Of a DNA stretch of 17,366 nucleotides, positions 1 to 6,236 are shown in pieces. The position numbers were made by a program, and so were the translations under genes. This DNA is from JBDTNL01 sp039933785 (GTDB lineage Bacteria > Acidobacteriota > Thermoanaerobaculia > Multivoradales > JAGPDF01), in the NCBI GenBank assembly GCA_039933785.1, contig JBDTNL010000075.1:1-17366 (forward strand), given 5' to 3'. Numbering within the stretch: the first letter of the stretch is position 1; each line of letters begins with the position of its first letter. The notes under the pieces were generated by a model. The model ran no database searches. It worked only from the letters and a program-made list of their open reading frames with translations, and was not told where the DNA came from.

Positions 1-1
1 G

Positions 2-58
2 GCTGCTGACCTGCGACGGATGGTCCCTTGCGCTTTGACGGCGGCTGCTGACCGGTGA
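2..58 (+). CDS. Possible 3' end of an upstream gene (partial)
   Basis: Frame 2 is open from the window edge to a TGA at 56-58, giving an 18-residue tail beginning AADLRRMV. The stop would overlap the GTG start of the next gene in a GTGA arrangement, the same coupling seen at three or four other junctions in this window. That is the main argument that a real gene ends here. The other two forward frames stop earlier, at 7-9 and 36-38. Nothing can be said about function from so short a tail, and it could be non-coding leader sequence. Confidence 0.3.
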   Translation, partial: AADLRRMVPCALTAAADR

Positions 59-783
59 CGATGGTTCCGATCCAGGCAGTGCTTCTCGACATGGGTGGCG
101 TGCTGCTCGAGATGGCCAACGCCGCTGGCCTCCCTCAGGGCAAGCTCGACTGGCGCGGACGCGAGGTTCTGGCGCAGCTCCTGCGTCGACAAGGCGGTCA
201 CCTCGGGGTCGAGGATTTGGAGTCCCTGCTCTTCGCTCCCTGGCGCGCCGTCTACGCGCGGCGCTATGAAACCGGTCGCGAGGCGTCGTGGGCGCCACAT
301 CTGAAATCGCTGCGCCGGGCGACGGGCTGCCGCCTCCGGGATGCGACGCTGCTGGGCGCGTGGTTCCAGCCGTACGGCGAGCAGCTGACGCCGATCGTGG
401 GCGCTCTCGAGGCCGTGCGCGAGCTCCAGCAGGGCGGACTTCACCTGGGCCTGGTCTCGAACGTGGCGCTGCCCGGGGTTCTGTACGAACGGGTTCTCCG
501 CCGGCATGGATTCTTGGCGGCCCTGCCGGTCCGCCAGTTCAGCTACGACAGCGGCAGCCGCAAGCCCTCACCGGCGATGCTGCGCGCGGCGCTTCTCGCT
601 CTCGGGGTCGACCCGGCCGCGGCGGTGATGGTCGGCGATCGGCGCGGCAGCGACGTCGCCGCGGGCCGCGCGGCCGGGTTGCGAACGATCTGGCTGCGCT
701 CGGCCGATGGCGGCGGGCCGCGCCCGGACCTCGAGATCGACTCGATGAGCGAGCTCCCCGCTGTCATAGGATCGAGGCGGTGA
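55..783 (+). CDS. HAD-superfamily (subfamily IA-like) phosphohydrolase
   Basis: This 242-residue protein has the four HAD motifs in order. Motif I is LLDMGGVLL with nucleophile D12, motif II is LVSNV with S135, motif III is K170 in SRKPSP, and motif IV is VGDRRGSD with D195 and D200. An alpha-helical cap lies between motifs I and II (about residues 20-110). The second Asp of the usual DxD is Gly (DMG). This also occurs in HAD phosphatases of the YihX type, so it does not by itself mean inactivity. The family removes phosphate from small cytosolic metabolites; the substrate cannot be read from sequence. The start is GTG at 55 or ATG at 61, which differ by only two residues. The uridine kinase gene follows after 25 bases, so a nucleotide or sugar-phosphate substrate is conceivable, but this is inference. 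Confidence 0.85.
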   Translation: MTMVPIQAVLLDMGGVLLEMANAAGLPQGKLDWRGREVLAQLLRRQGGHLGVEDLESLLFAPWRAVYARRYETGREASWAPHLKSLRRATGCRLRDATLLGAWFQPYGEQLTPIVGALEAVRELQQGGLHLGLVSNVALPGVLYERVLRRHGFLAALPVRQFSYDSGSRKPSPAMLRAALLALGVDPAAAVMVGDRRGSDVAAGRAAGLRTIWLRSADGGGPRPDLEIDSMSELPAVIGSRR

Positions 784-808
784 TGTCGGCGCCTGGGGGG
801 CGGTTTTT

Positions 809-1453
809 GTGAGCGCGGCGAGTGGTTTGCATCCCGTGGCTCTCGGTGTCGCCGGTGGAACCGGTTCCGGCAAGACCTCGGTCGCGCATTCCATCCTCGA
901 ACGGGTCGGCCCCGAACGCATCGCGTTTCTGGCGCAGGACAGCTACTACAGGGACGTCGAGTGGCATGCTCCGGGTGAGTTGCTGCACCACAATTTTGAC
1001 CATCCCGCGGCACTCGACACGGAGCTCCTCTCCGATCACGTGGCGAGCTTGAAGCAAGGCATCGCGATCGAGGTGCCGATCTACGACTTCGTGCGCCATA
1101 TGCGCACCGCGAAGACCCGCCGCGTCGAGCCCCGGCCGGTGATTCTCCTCGAAGGCATCCTATTGTTCGCCGATCCCCGTCTGCGCGCCCTCCTCGACTT
1201 CAAGGTCTTCGTGGACACCGACTCCGACGTGCGGTTGCTGCGCCGCCTGCGCCGCGACATTCGCGAGCGCGGCCGTTCGGTAGAAGACGTTCTGCGTCAA
1301 TACATGGAGACCGTGCGCCCCATGCATCTAGAATTCGTCGAGCCCTCCAAGCGCTGGGCGGACATCATCGTCCCCGAAGGCGCCGAGAATCTGGTGGCGC
1401 TCTCCATGGTGGCGGCGCGCGTCGAGCAGCTGCTCAACGCGGCCGCCGGTTGA
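809..1453 (+). CDS. udk: Uridine kinase
   Basis: Uridine kinase phosphorylates uridine and cytidine to UMP and CMP in the cytosolic pyrimidine salvage pathway. The 214-residue product has the usual length. It shows the P-loop GGTGSGKTS at about residues 16-24, the QDSYYRD segment at 43-49 and the NFDHPAALD segment typical of this kinase. It also has PIYDF, the ILLEGILLF strand carrying a catalytic acidic residue, and an Arg-rich lid (RLLRRLRRDIRERGR). The start is GTG, preceded by a G-rich stretch at about 795-802 that can serve as a ribosome-binding site; no in-frame ATG lies close by. The gene sits between a HAD phosphatase and a PTPS-family gene, 10 bases before the latter, so the cluster is probably one transcript. 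The assignment is firm. Confidence 0.95.
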   Translation: MSAASGLHPVALGVAGGTGSGKTSVAHSILERVGPERIAFLAQDSYYRDVEWHAPGELLHHNFDHPAALDTELLSDHVASLKQGIAIEVPIYDFVRHMRTAKTRRVEPRPVILLEGILLFADPRLRALLDFKVFVDTDSDVRLLRRLRRDIRERGRSVEDVLRQYMETVRPMHLEFVEPSKRWADIIVPEGAENLVALSMVAARVEQLLNAAAG

Positions 1454-1463
1454 AGAAAGAGAG

Positions 1464-1853
1464 ATGAACGAGCTCCCAGAGTACCTGGTGCGAGTGCGCG
1501 CGCGCTTCGAGGCGGCGCACCACCTGCTGGCCTATCGCGGCGTGCCCGAGCCGAACCACGGGCACAGCTGGCTCGTCGAGGCGGTGCTGCGCTCCGAGGT
1601 GCTCGACGGCGAGGGCATGGCCTTCGATTTCGTGCTCGCCAAGCAGGCGCTCGAAGCGCTTGCCCGGCAGTTCGACCATGGCGACATGAACAGCGTCTCG
1701 CCGTTCGACCACGTGACGCCGACGACCGAGAATCTCGCGTCGTGGTTTCACGCGCGTCTTGCCGAGCGCCTGCCGATCGAGATCGCCGAGATCACGCTCT
1801 GGGAAGGGCCGGATTGCGCCGTGACCTTCCGGCCGCCGAAGGGGAGATCGTGA
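1464..1853 (+). CDS. 6-pyruvoyltetrahydropterin synthase family enzyme, PTPS-III type (Glu in place of catalytic Cys)
   Basis: This 129-residue protein belongs to the PTPS/QueD family (COG0720). The zinc ligands are visible as H19 (FEAAHH) and H32/H34 (NHGHSW). FDHGDMN, PTTENLASW and the C-terminal EGPDCAV glutamate strand are also present. The catalytic Cys found four residues before HGH in QueD (CxxxHGH) is Pro here, and Glu29 lies three residues before HGH. Published work on PTPS-III (bacterial and Plasmodium paralogues) showed that proteins with this active-site Glu make 6-hydroxymethyldihydropterin from dihydroneopterin triphosphate and replace FolB in folate synthesis. I therefore predict folate rather than queuosine or biopterin synthesis. 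The ATG is preceded by a purine-rich GAAAGAGAG. The stop overlaps the next start (GTGA at 1850-1853). Automatic pipelines would probably call this QueD. Confidence 0.85.
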   Translation: MNELPEYLVRVRARFEAAHHLLAYRGVPEPNHGHSWLVEAVLRSEVLDGEGMAFDFVLAKQALEALARQFDHGDMNSVSPFDHVTPTTENLASWFHARLAERLPIEIAEITLWEGPDCAVTFRPPKGRS

Positions 1854-2539
1854 AGGATCGTCCGGACGCGATTCTGCGCGCCGAGCAAGCGCGCTATCTC
1901 GAGCGCCTGCTGCCGCCGCGCGACGCGGTGCTGCGCGAGATGGAGGCCGAGGGCGAGCGGGACGACGTGCCGATCTCCGACCCGGAGGTCGGCCGCCTGC
2001 TCGAGGTGCTCGCGCGATCGCGCACTCCGGCGGGCCGCCCGGCGCGGTTCCTCGAGATCGGCACGGCGATCGGCTACGGCACGCTCTGTCTGCTCCGCGG
2101 CTCGGAGACGGCTACCGTGGTCACGATCGATCCCGATCCGCAGCGTCTCGCGCGGGCGCGCGGCTATCTCGAGAAGGCCGGTTTCGCGGAGCGCGCTCAA
2201 CTCTTGCAGGGTCCCGCGCTGCAGGTGCTACCGAGTCTGGAAGCCCCGTTCGATCTGGTGTACATCGACGCGCTCAAGATCGAATACCGCCGCTATCTCG
2301 ATCTCTCGCTGCCGCTGCTCGAGGTCGGTGGATTGGTCGTCGTCGACAACGTGCTCTGGAAGGGCCAGATCGCCGAGCCCGCGGACGAAGAGTCTCCGGA
2401 GGCCAAAGCGATCGGCGCCTTCAATATCTACCTGATGTCCCATCCGCAGTTGAAGGCGAGCATCCTGCCGCTCGGCGATGGCGTCGGCTTGGCGGTCAAG
2501 ACCAAGAAACTGATCCGCGAGCTCGGCGGACCGTTTTAA
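1850..2539 (+). CDS. SAM-dependent O-methyltransferase, family 3 (PF01596/COG4122-like)
   Basis: I chose the GTG at 1850 (229 residues). It overlaps the preceding stop as GTGA, has GGGGAG at 1841-1846, and gives a product of typical family length; upstream extensions run through the PTPS gene. Visible motifs are the SAM-binding FLEIGTAIGYGT at 68-79, the acidic end of strand 2 (VVTIDPD), and YIDALKIEY with metal ligand D140. LPLLEVGGLVVVDNVLWKG follows, with D166/N167. This D...DN arrangement is typical of the Mg-dependent catechol or CCoA-type O-methyltransferases. Bacterial relatives include TrmR, which methylates 5-hydroxyuridine in tRNA. The substrate here (tRNA or a small molecule) is not decided by sequence. 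Translational coupling to the pterin gene says co-expression, not necessarily a shared pathway. Confidence 0.88.
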   Translation: MKDRPDAILRAEQARYLERLLPPRDAVLREMEAEGERDDVPISDPEVGRLLEVLARSRTPAGRPARFLEIGTAIGYGTLCLLRGSETATVVTIDPDPQRLARARGYLEKAGFAERAQLLQGPALQVLPSLEAPFDLVYIDALKIEYRRYLDLSLPLLEVGGLVVVDNVLWKGQIAEPADEESPEAKAIGAFNIYLMSHPQLKASILPLGDGVGLAVKTKKLIRELGGPF

Positions 2540-2548
2540 GGTTTTCCT

Positions 2549-3442
2549 TTAGTTCTTCTCGGTCTTGTCCAGCAGGTCGAGAATGGCCTGGCGGATCAGC
2601 TCGGGTCGTTCCCAAGGAATCATGTGCCCCTGCTTCGGCACGCGCATCATGTCGACCTGGGCGCCGGTCAGCATGTGTTCGGCGAAGTCGGCGTTGGCCT
2701 TGGGCACCAGGCCGTCGGTATCGCCCTGGATGACGATCACCGGCACGTGGATCGATGCCCACAGCGGCATCATTTTCTCGAGCTCCCCGTGCAGCGGGCG
2801 GATCTCGTCGTTGGCGAGCGCCAGGATGTTGGGCACGATCCAACGTACGATCGGCCAGCGCGCCGCCTTCTGATACCAGGTGGTGCGCTCGAGCCCCGGG
2901 TCGATCGACGCAGCGACCAAAACCAGGCCGGCTACTTGCTGTGCGCCGTCCATCGCCATCCGCGCGGCGATCGGTCCACCCAGGGAATGGCCGACCACGA
3001 TGGCCTTGCGCCCGGGTGCGCTCTGCGCCAGCACGCCGAGCAACATGGCCGCCTGGCGCTCGAGCGAAGTCTCGAGCTGGCCCGCTCCTGAGTTGCCGAA
3101 CCCCGGCCGGTCGACCGAGATCAGATGCGCCCGTGTCTCGAGCTGGGGATCGCTCAGCGTGTTGAGCGCGTCTTCCCAAGACCCCGGCGAGCCATGCACC
3201 AGCAACACCGGTGGCGCGTCCGCGGGACCCACTTCGGCGGCGAAGATTTCCCGGTCGAGAACCGTGTAGCGGTGGTACGTCGGTGGCGTGCGACCGGCGA
3301 AGATCTTCGCCAGATCCGGGCGCGGCGGCGCGCAGCGCAGAAGACCCGCGGCGAGCACCACGAGCGTGGTGAGGGCGACGAGGCTGAGGCGAAGCCAACG
3401 CCGCCGAGGCTTCGGCGGACGAGCGTTGGAGACTTCGCTCAA
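2549..3442 (-). CDS. Membrane-anchored alpha/beta-hydrolase
   Basis: This 297-residue protein begins with a basic stretch (KPRRRW) followed by a hydrophobic helix at about 17-35, so it is probably anchored in the inner membrane with the catalytic domain outside. The alpha/beta-hydrolase fold is clear. It has the oxyanion segment VHGSPGSW at 82-89, nucleophile elbow GHSLGG with S153, acid D243 in QGDTDGLVP, and H273 in KQGHMIPW, a complete Ser-Asp-His triad. The substrate is unknown; esterase, lipase-like or haloalkane-type activity cannot be separated by eye. The only start giving this N-terminus is TTG at 3440-3442, with a weak upstream ribosome-binding site. The gene lies 31 bases after the thioredoxin-like gene on the same strand, so it is likely the last gene of that operon. 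It ends 9 bases from the convergent methyltransferase stop. Confidence 0.85.
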   Translation of the reverse strand: MSEVSNARPPKPRRRWLRLSLVALTTLVVLAAGLLRCAPPRPDLAKIFAGRTPPTYHRYTVLDREIFAAEVGPADAPPVLLVHGSPGSWEDALNTLSDPQLETRAHLISVDRPGFGNSGAGQLETSLERQAAMLLGVLAQSAPGRKAIVVGHSLGGPIAARMAMDGAQQVAGLVLVAASIDPGLERTTWYQKAARWPIVRWIVPNILALANDEIRPLHGELEKMMPLWASIHVPVIVIQGDTDGLVPKANADFAEHMLTGAQVDMMRVPKQGHMIPWERPELIRQAILDLLDKTEKN

Positions 3443-3473
3443 GCCCGGCCGCCAGAGTCAGTGGACGGGTACA

Positions 3474-4097
3474 TCAGTACTTCACCGAGCAGCCGTACGG
3501 CTGCGTCGAGGCCGGATCGACGGCCTGCCCAGCCTGGTGCGCGGCGAGTGCCTTGTCGACAAAGTTCACGCGCTCGGCGAGATTCTTCCGGCCGCTCGGA
3601 TCATCGTCGATGGCGCCGTTGTAAAGCACCTTGCCCTGCTCGTCGACGACGAACATGTGCGGCGTCGTCTTGGCGCCGTAAGCCTTACCCGTGCTCCCCG
3701 CGGGATCGAAGAGGACGTCGTAGTCGATACCCTTGTCGGCGTCATATTTCTTCTGCTCGGCGGGCTCGATGTGGTCCGAGTGACCCTTGCGTGTGCTGTT
3801 GATGCCCAGCCAGACGACGTCGGGATGGCGATGCTCGGTGCTCACCATGGTCTTCTCGGTCGCGTGCCGGCGGGAGAACGGGCAATTGGGATTGATCCAC
3901 TCGAGCACCACGATCTTGCCGCGCAGCTCCGCCAGAGTGCGCGTCTTGCCGTCGACGTCCTGTAGCGAGAATTCGGGCGCCGGCGCGCCGACGGCGAGCT
4001 CGGCGAGAGCGGGACGACAATGGAGCAGCGCGAGACCGAGCGCGTTGATCGCTGCAAAAGTCGCGAGAGCTTTGAGAGCGGGAGTCCTGCGGTTCAT
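3474..4097 (-). CDS. Exported thioredoxin-fold (redoxin/AhpC-TSA-like) protein with a single N-terminal Cys
   Basis: The start is ATG at 4095-4097, with AAGGAG nine bases upstream. It overlaps the stop of the preceding gene as ATGA, giving 207 residues; longer in-frame openings are read-through of the overlapping gene. The N-terminus (about 1-33) has basic residues and a hydrophobic helix ending near PALAELA, so export to the periplasm is likely. The redoxin domain follows: FSLQDVDGKTRTLAELRGKIVVLEW, then the active-site region NPNCPFSRRH with C72. The cis-Pro loop TTPHMFVVD is at about 144-152. A second Cys, C203, lies in the C-terminal YGCSVKY. There is no CxxC, so function resembles a thiol peroxidase or a specialised thioredoxin more than a disulfide reductase. 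C72-C203 may act as a resolving pair (inference). Confidence 0.85.
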   Translation of the reverse strand: MNRRTPALKALATFAAINALGLALLHCRPALAELAVGAPAPEFSLQDVDGKTRTLAELRGKIVVLEWINPNCPFSRRHATEKTMVSTEHRHPDVVWLGINSTRKGHSDHIEPAEQKKYDADKGIDYDVLFDPAGSTGKAYGAKTTPHMFVVDEQGKVLYNGAIDDDPSGRKNLAERVNFVDKALAAHQAGQAVDPASTQPYGCSVKY

Positions 4098-5083
4098 CGA
4101 GAGGTCTCCTTCGAGTTGCTTCTTGAATGGCGTGTTCGGCGGGCAAAGGCCAGGACCAGCAGCACCAGGACGAACGCCCCGACGAGCGGCCAGAGGACGA
4201 TACCTGGAAATACGGACGTTGGCACGGGCACGGCGCGTGTCGTGCCCGCGACCGCGCCGACGCCGGGCGAATCCGCGAGGGCAAGGCCGGTGGCCGTCCA
4301 GGCGAAGTCGCTCGCCGTGAGCGGCGGTGCGGGCAGGCGTTTCTCGTCGAGCGGAATGCTGAACTTCGTGATCGCCGAGCCGACCGTGACCACGGGCTTG
4401 CCGAGCTGGAAGCGGTCGTGGGGCAGGAAGAAAATGTCCGCACCGGGCCTCGAGCCCACGGGGATGGCGAGATTGAGCGTTGCGTGCCCAGCGTCTCCAG
4501 GCACCAGGAGAGCCGAGGCCTTGAGGTGCGCCGCAGATTCCGACAACGGGAGCTGAGCCTCGGAGGCGAAAAGCAGCTCCGCAAGCGCCGCGTCCGGCGT
4601 CGAGACGTCGCCCAAAGGTTGGTCGAGCGTCAGATCGTAGCGGTAGGGCACGCACTCGTCGGCGCACACGACATAGTCCAGACTGACCGGGATGGTGAGA
4701 CGAGCGCCGGAAGCTCCCTCGAGACGCGCCTTCACCGGGTAAACGACGGCATCCTCGTAGCCGAACGCAACCAGCCCGCCCCGAAGCTCGAACCGCCGCG
4801 GCGCTGGGAACAGCAGTTCGGCGTCTCGGACCTGCGCCGCCTTGACGACCAACGCCGGCGGGAACCCCGCGTCCCCGCTGTTGCGCCAGTACGCGTGCCA
4901 CCCCGGAGTCAGCTTGAACTCGACTCCGAAGCGAAACTCACCCGTCCGCCCGGCCACCGCATAGGGAGAGATCAAACGAACCTGCGACTGCGGATTGGCC
5001 GCCCACGCTCCCGCCGCCGCACGCACGGGCACCGCGCCCCCCACCAAGAGCAGAAGTAGCCAACCGCCAAGAGCTCTCCGCAC
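4094..5083 (-). CDS. DsbD N-terminal-domain (thiol:disulfide interchange) protein, single membrane anchor, no CcdA domain
   Basis: From the GTG at 5083 this is 329 residues. A signal peptide (MRRALGGWLLLLLVGGAVPVRA) leads into a domain like the periplasmic alpha domain of DsbD/ScsB. Its marks are PGWHAYWRNSGDAGFPP, LLFPAPRRF, GYEDAVVYPV and YVVCADECVPYRYDL, with the redox pair C140/C144 as CxxxC. A hydrophobic segment at about 293-313 followed by RRTRH ends the protein. The multi-helix electron-transfer domain and C-terminal thioredoxin of full DsbD are absent. An ATG at 5155 would extend it by 24 residues, but those codons run through the repeat element at 5111-5137 and precede the signal peptide, so I prefer 5083; the ribosome-binding site is poor for both. 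The stop overlaps the next gene, a thioredoxin-fold protein, suggesting redox partnership. Confidence 0.8.
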   Translation of the reverse strand: MRRALGGWLLLLLVGGAVPVRAAAGAWAANPQSQVRLISPYAVAGRTGEFRFGVEFKLTPGWHAYWRNSGDAGFPPALVVKAAQVRDAELLFPAPRRFELRGGLVAFGYEDAVVYPVKARLEGASGARLTIPVSLDYVVCADECVPYRYDLTLDQPLGDVSTPDAALAELLFASEAQLPLSESAAHLKASALLVPGDAGHATLNLAIPVGSRPGADIFFLPHDRFQLGKPVVTVGSAITKFSIPLDEKRLPAPPLTASDFAWTATGLALADSPGVGAVAGTTRAVPVPTSVFPGIVLWPLVGAFVLVLLVLAFARRTRHSRSNSKETSR

Positions 5084-5094
5084 CCCCCAGAAGG

Positions 5095-5306
5095 TATCAA
5101 AAGTAACCGATATCAAAAGTAACCTGTCCCCTTTTTGACGTTCTTTGTCAGTCACATCGATGATTTCACGGTGTTTCGATCGTTTTCAGCTGTGGTGATT
5201 CAAACTGCTGGAGCCCATGGACGCGAATCGGCCCCAAATGGCAACCAAACGGCGTGCAAAAAGGGGACAGGTTACTTTTCGCGCAAACCAACCTGTCCCC
5301 TTTTTG
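5095..5306. repeat. Composite repeat element (REP/MITE-like) with exact inverted and direct repeats
   Basis: Three copies of the 17-mer AACCTGTCCCCTTTTTG are present. Two are direct, at 5121-5137 and 5290-5306, and one is inverted at 5257-5273. The first and inverted copies extend to an exact 23-base match (5115-5137 against 5257-5279) with outer AAAAGT. A 14-base unit, TATCAAAAGTAACC, occurs in tandem at 5095-5108 and 5111-5124. The inverted and third copies make a perfect 17-bp hairpin. The enclosed DNA (about 5138-5256) is visibly less GC-rich than its neighbours and has no convincing gene. I recall similar GGGGACAG-type repeats near REP-associated IS200-like transposases in other genomes, but no transposase is in this window. 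It occupies the intergenic space between divergent genes, so it may also affect their transcription. Confidence 0.8.
5257..5306. repeat. Perfect 17-bp inverted repeat (hairpin) with 16-base loop
   Basis: The arms are 5257-5273 (CAAAAAGGGGACAGGTT) and 5290-5306 (its exact complement), with the loop at 5274-5289. The second arm ends in TTTTTG, and a further pair of direct repeats, TTTTGTTGG at 5302-5310 and 5312-5320, follows. A folded transcript would be very stable. Because the T run pairs with the A run inside the stem, it is not a textbook terminator, though weak termination in either direction is possible. It lies 27 bases before the start of the Fpg-like gene. Confidence 0.8.
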
Positions 5307-5333
5307 TTGGCTTTTGTTGGTTAGCATTTGAGG

Positions 5334-6236
5334 GTGCCTGAGTTGCCGGATATTGAGGTTTATCTCGAGGCGTTGGCGGCCCGCGCCTTGGGGGCGGAGC
5401 TGATTTCCGTGGCGTTGCTCAGCCCTTTCGTGTTGCGGTCGGTGACGCCGCCGGTTTCGGCCGCGGTGGGGATGCGCGTTACCGGCCTTCGGCGGCTCGG
5501 CAAGCGGGTGGTGTTTGCCTTCGAAGGCGGGCTGTTTCTAGTGATTCACCTTATGGTCGCCGGCCGCTTCAAGTGGAAGGCGTCCGGAGCGAAGACCGGG
5601 GCGGGGAGGATCGGCCTCGCTGCCTTCGAGTTCTCGACCGGCACCTTGTTGCTCACCGAAGCGGGATCGAAGAAGCGCGCCGGAATCTGGATCGTCGAGG
5701 GCGAAGACGCTCTCCGCGCGCACGATCCCGCCGGTCTCGAGGTGCTCTCGGCGTCGTTTGACCAGTTCCTCGAAGTGCTCCAGCGGGAGAACCACACGCT
5801 CAAGCGCTCGCTCACCGATCCGCATCTCTTCAGCGGTATCGGTAATGCGTATTCCGATGAGATCCTGCATCGCGCCAAACTCTCGCCATTCGTCCTCACT
5901 TCGAGAATCGCTCGCGCGGACGCCGAGCGTCTGTACGATGCGATTCGCCTGACGCTCATTGAATGGACGGCGCGCTTGCGTGCCGAGGCCGGCGACAAGT
6001 TCCCCGAGAAGGTCACCGCGTTCCGCCCCGAGATGGCGGTCCACGGCCGCTACAACCAACCGTGCCCGGTCTGCGACACGCCGGTGCAGCGCATCGTGTA
6101 CGCCGAAAATGAAAGCAACTATTGCCCGACCTGCCAGACTGGCGGGCGGCTGCTCGCCGATCGCGCGCTGTCGCAGCTCCTCAAGGGAGACTGGCCGCGT
6201 ACGCTCGAGGAGCTGGAAGCGAGGAAACGTTCATGA
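5334..6236 (+). CDS. Formamidopyrimidine-DNA glycosylase (Fpg/Nei) family protein, divergent clade
   Basis: The start is set by chemistry: only the GTG at 5334 gives Met-Pro-Glu-Leu-Pro, with P2 as the catalytic N-terminal nucleophile and E3 as the conserved acid. A TTG at 5328 would bury it. The product is 300 residues. Also visible are K57 (RRLGKRV), HLMVAGRFKW, and the helix-two-turn-helix LFSGIGNAYSDEILHRAKLSP (166-186). A four-Cys zinc finger uses C244, C247, C264 and C267. Family members excise oxidised purines such as 8-oxoguanine and cut the strand by beta/delta elimination. Two oddities stand out. The finger reads AENESNYCP where canonical Fpg has AGRSTFFCP, so the DNA-phosphate-binding Arg is Asn259. 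The C-terminus also continues about 30 residues past the finger. A specialised or altered lesion range is possible. The acetyltransferase gene overlaps the stop (ATGA). Confidence 0.88.
   Translation: MPELPDIEVYLEALAARALGAELISVALLSPFVLRSVTPPVSAAVGMRVTGLRRLGKRVVFAFEGGLFLVIHLMVAGRFKWKASGAKTGAGRIGLAAFEFSTGTLLLTEAGSKKRAGIWIVEGEDALRAHDPAGLEVLSASFDQFLEVLQRENHTLKRSLTDPHLFSGIGNAYSDEILHRAKLSPFVLTSRIARADAERLYDAIRLTLIEWTARLRAEAGDKFPEKVTAFRPEMAVHGRYNQPCPVCDTPVQRIVYAENESNYCPTCQTGGRLLADRALSQLLKGDWPRTLEELEARKRS

Noticed and set aside
2496..3398. 300-codon minus-strand opening beside the hydrolase
   Set aside because: It is frame-shifted against the alpha/beta hydrolase, of low-complexity composition, and has none of the family motifs. 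The hydrolase frame has the complete triad.
4098..4901. Long N-terminal extension of the thioredoxin-like reading frame
   Set aside because: It is the antisense-free shadow of the DsbD-domain gene in another frame. The true start at 4097 has a good AAGGAG and is followed at once by a signal peptide.
5257..5306. Rho-independent terminator
   Set aside because: The T run is part of the stem and there is no upstream plus-strand gene to terminate. The sequence is better explained as part of the repeat element.
5095..5306. CRISPR array
   Set aside because: There are only three repeat copies with mixed orientation and unequal spacing, and no cas genes. It does not fit a CRISPR.
5135..5341. 68-codon opening inside the repeat element
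   Set aside because: It is formed largely by the repeat itself (KKGTGYF...PTCPLF), has no ribosome-binding site, and overlaps the Fpg start. I treat it as non-coding.
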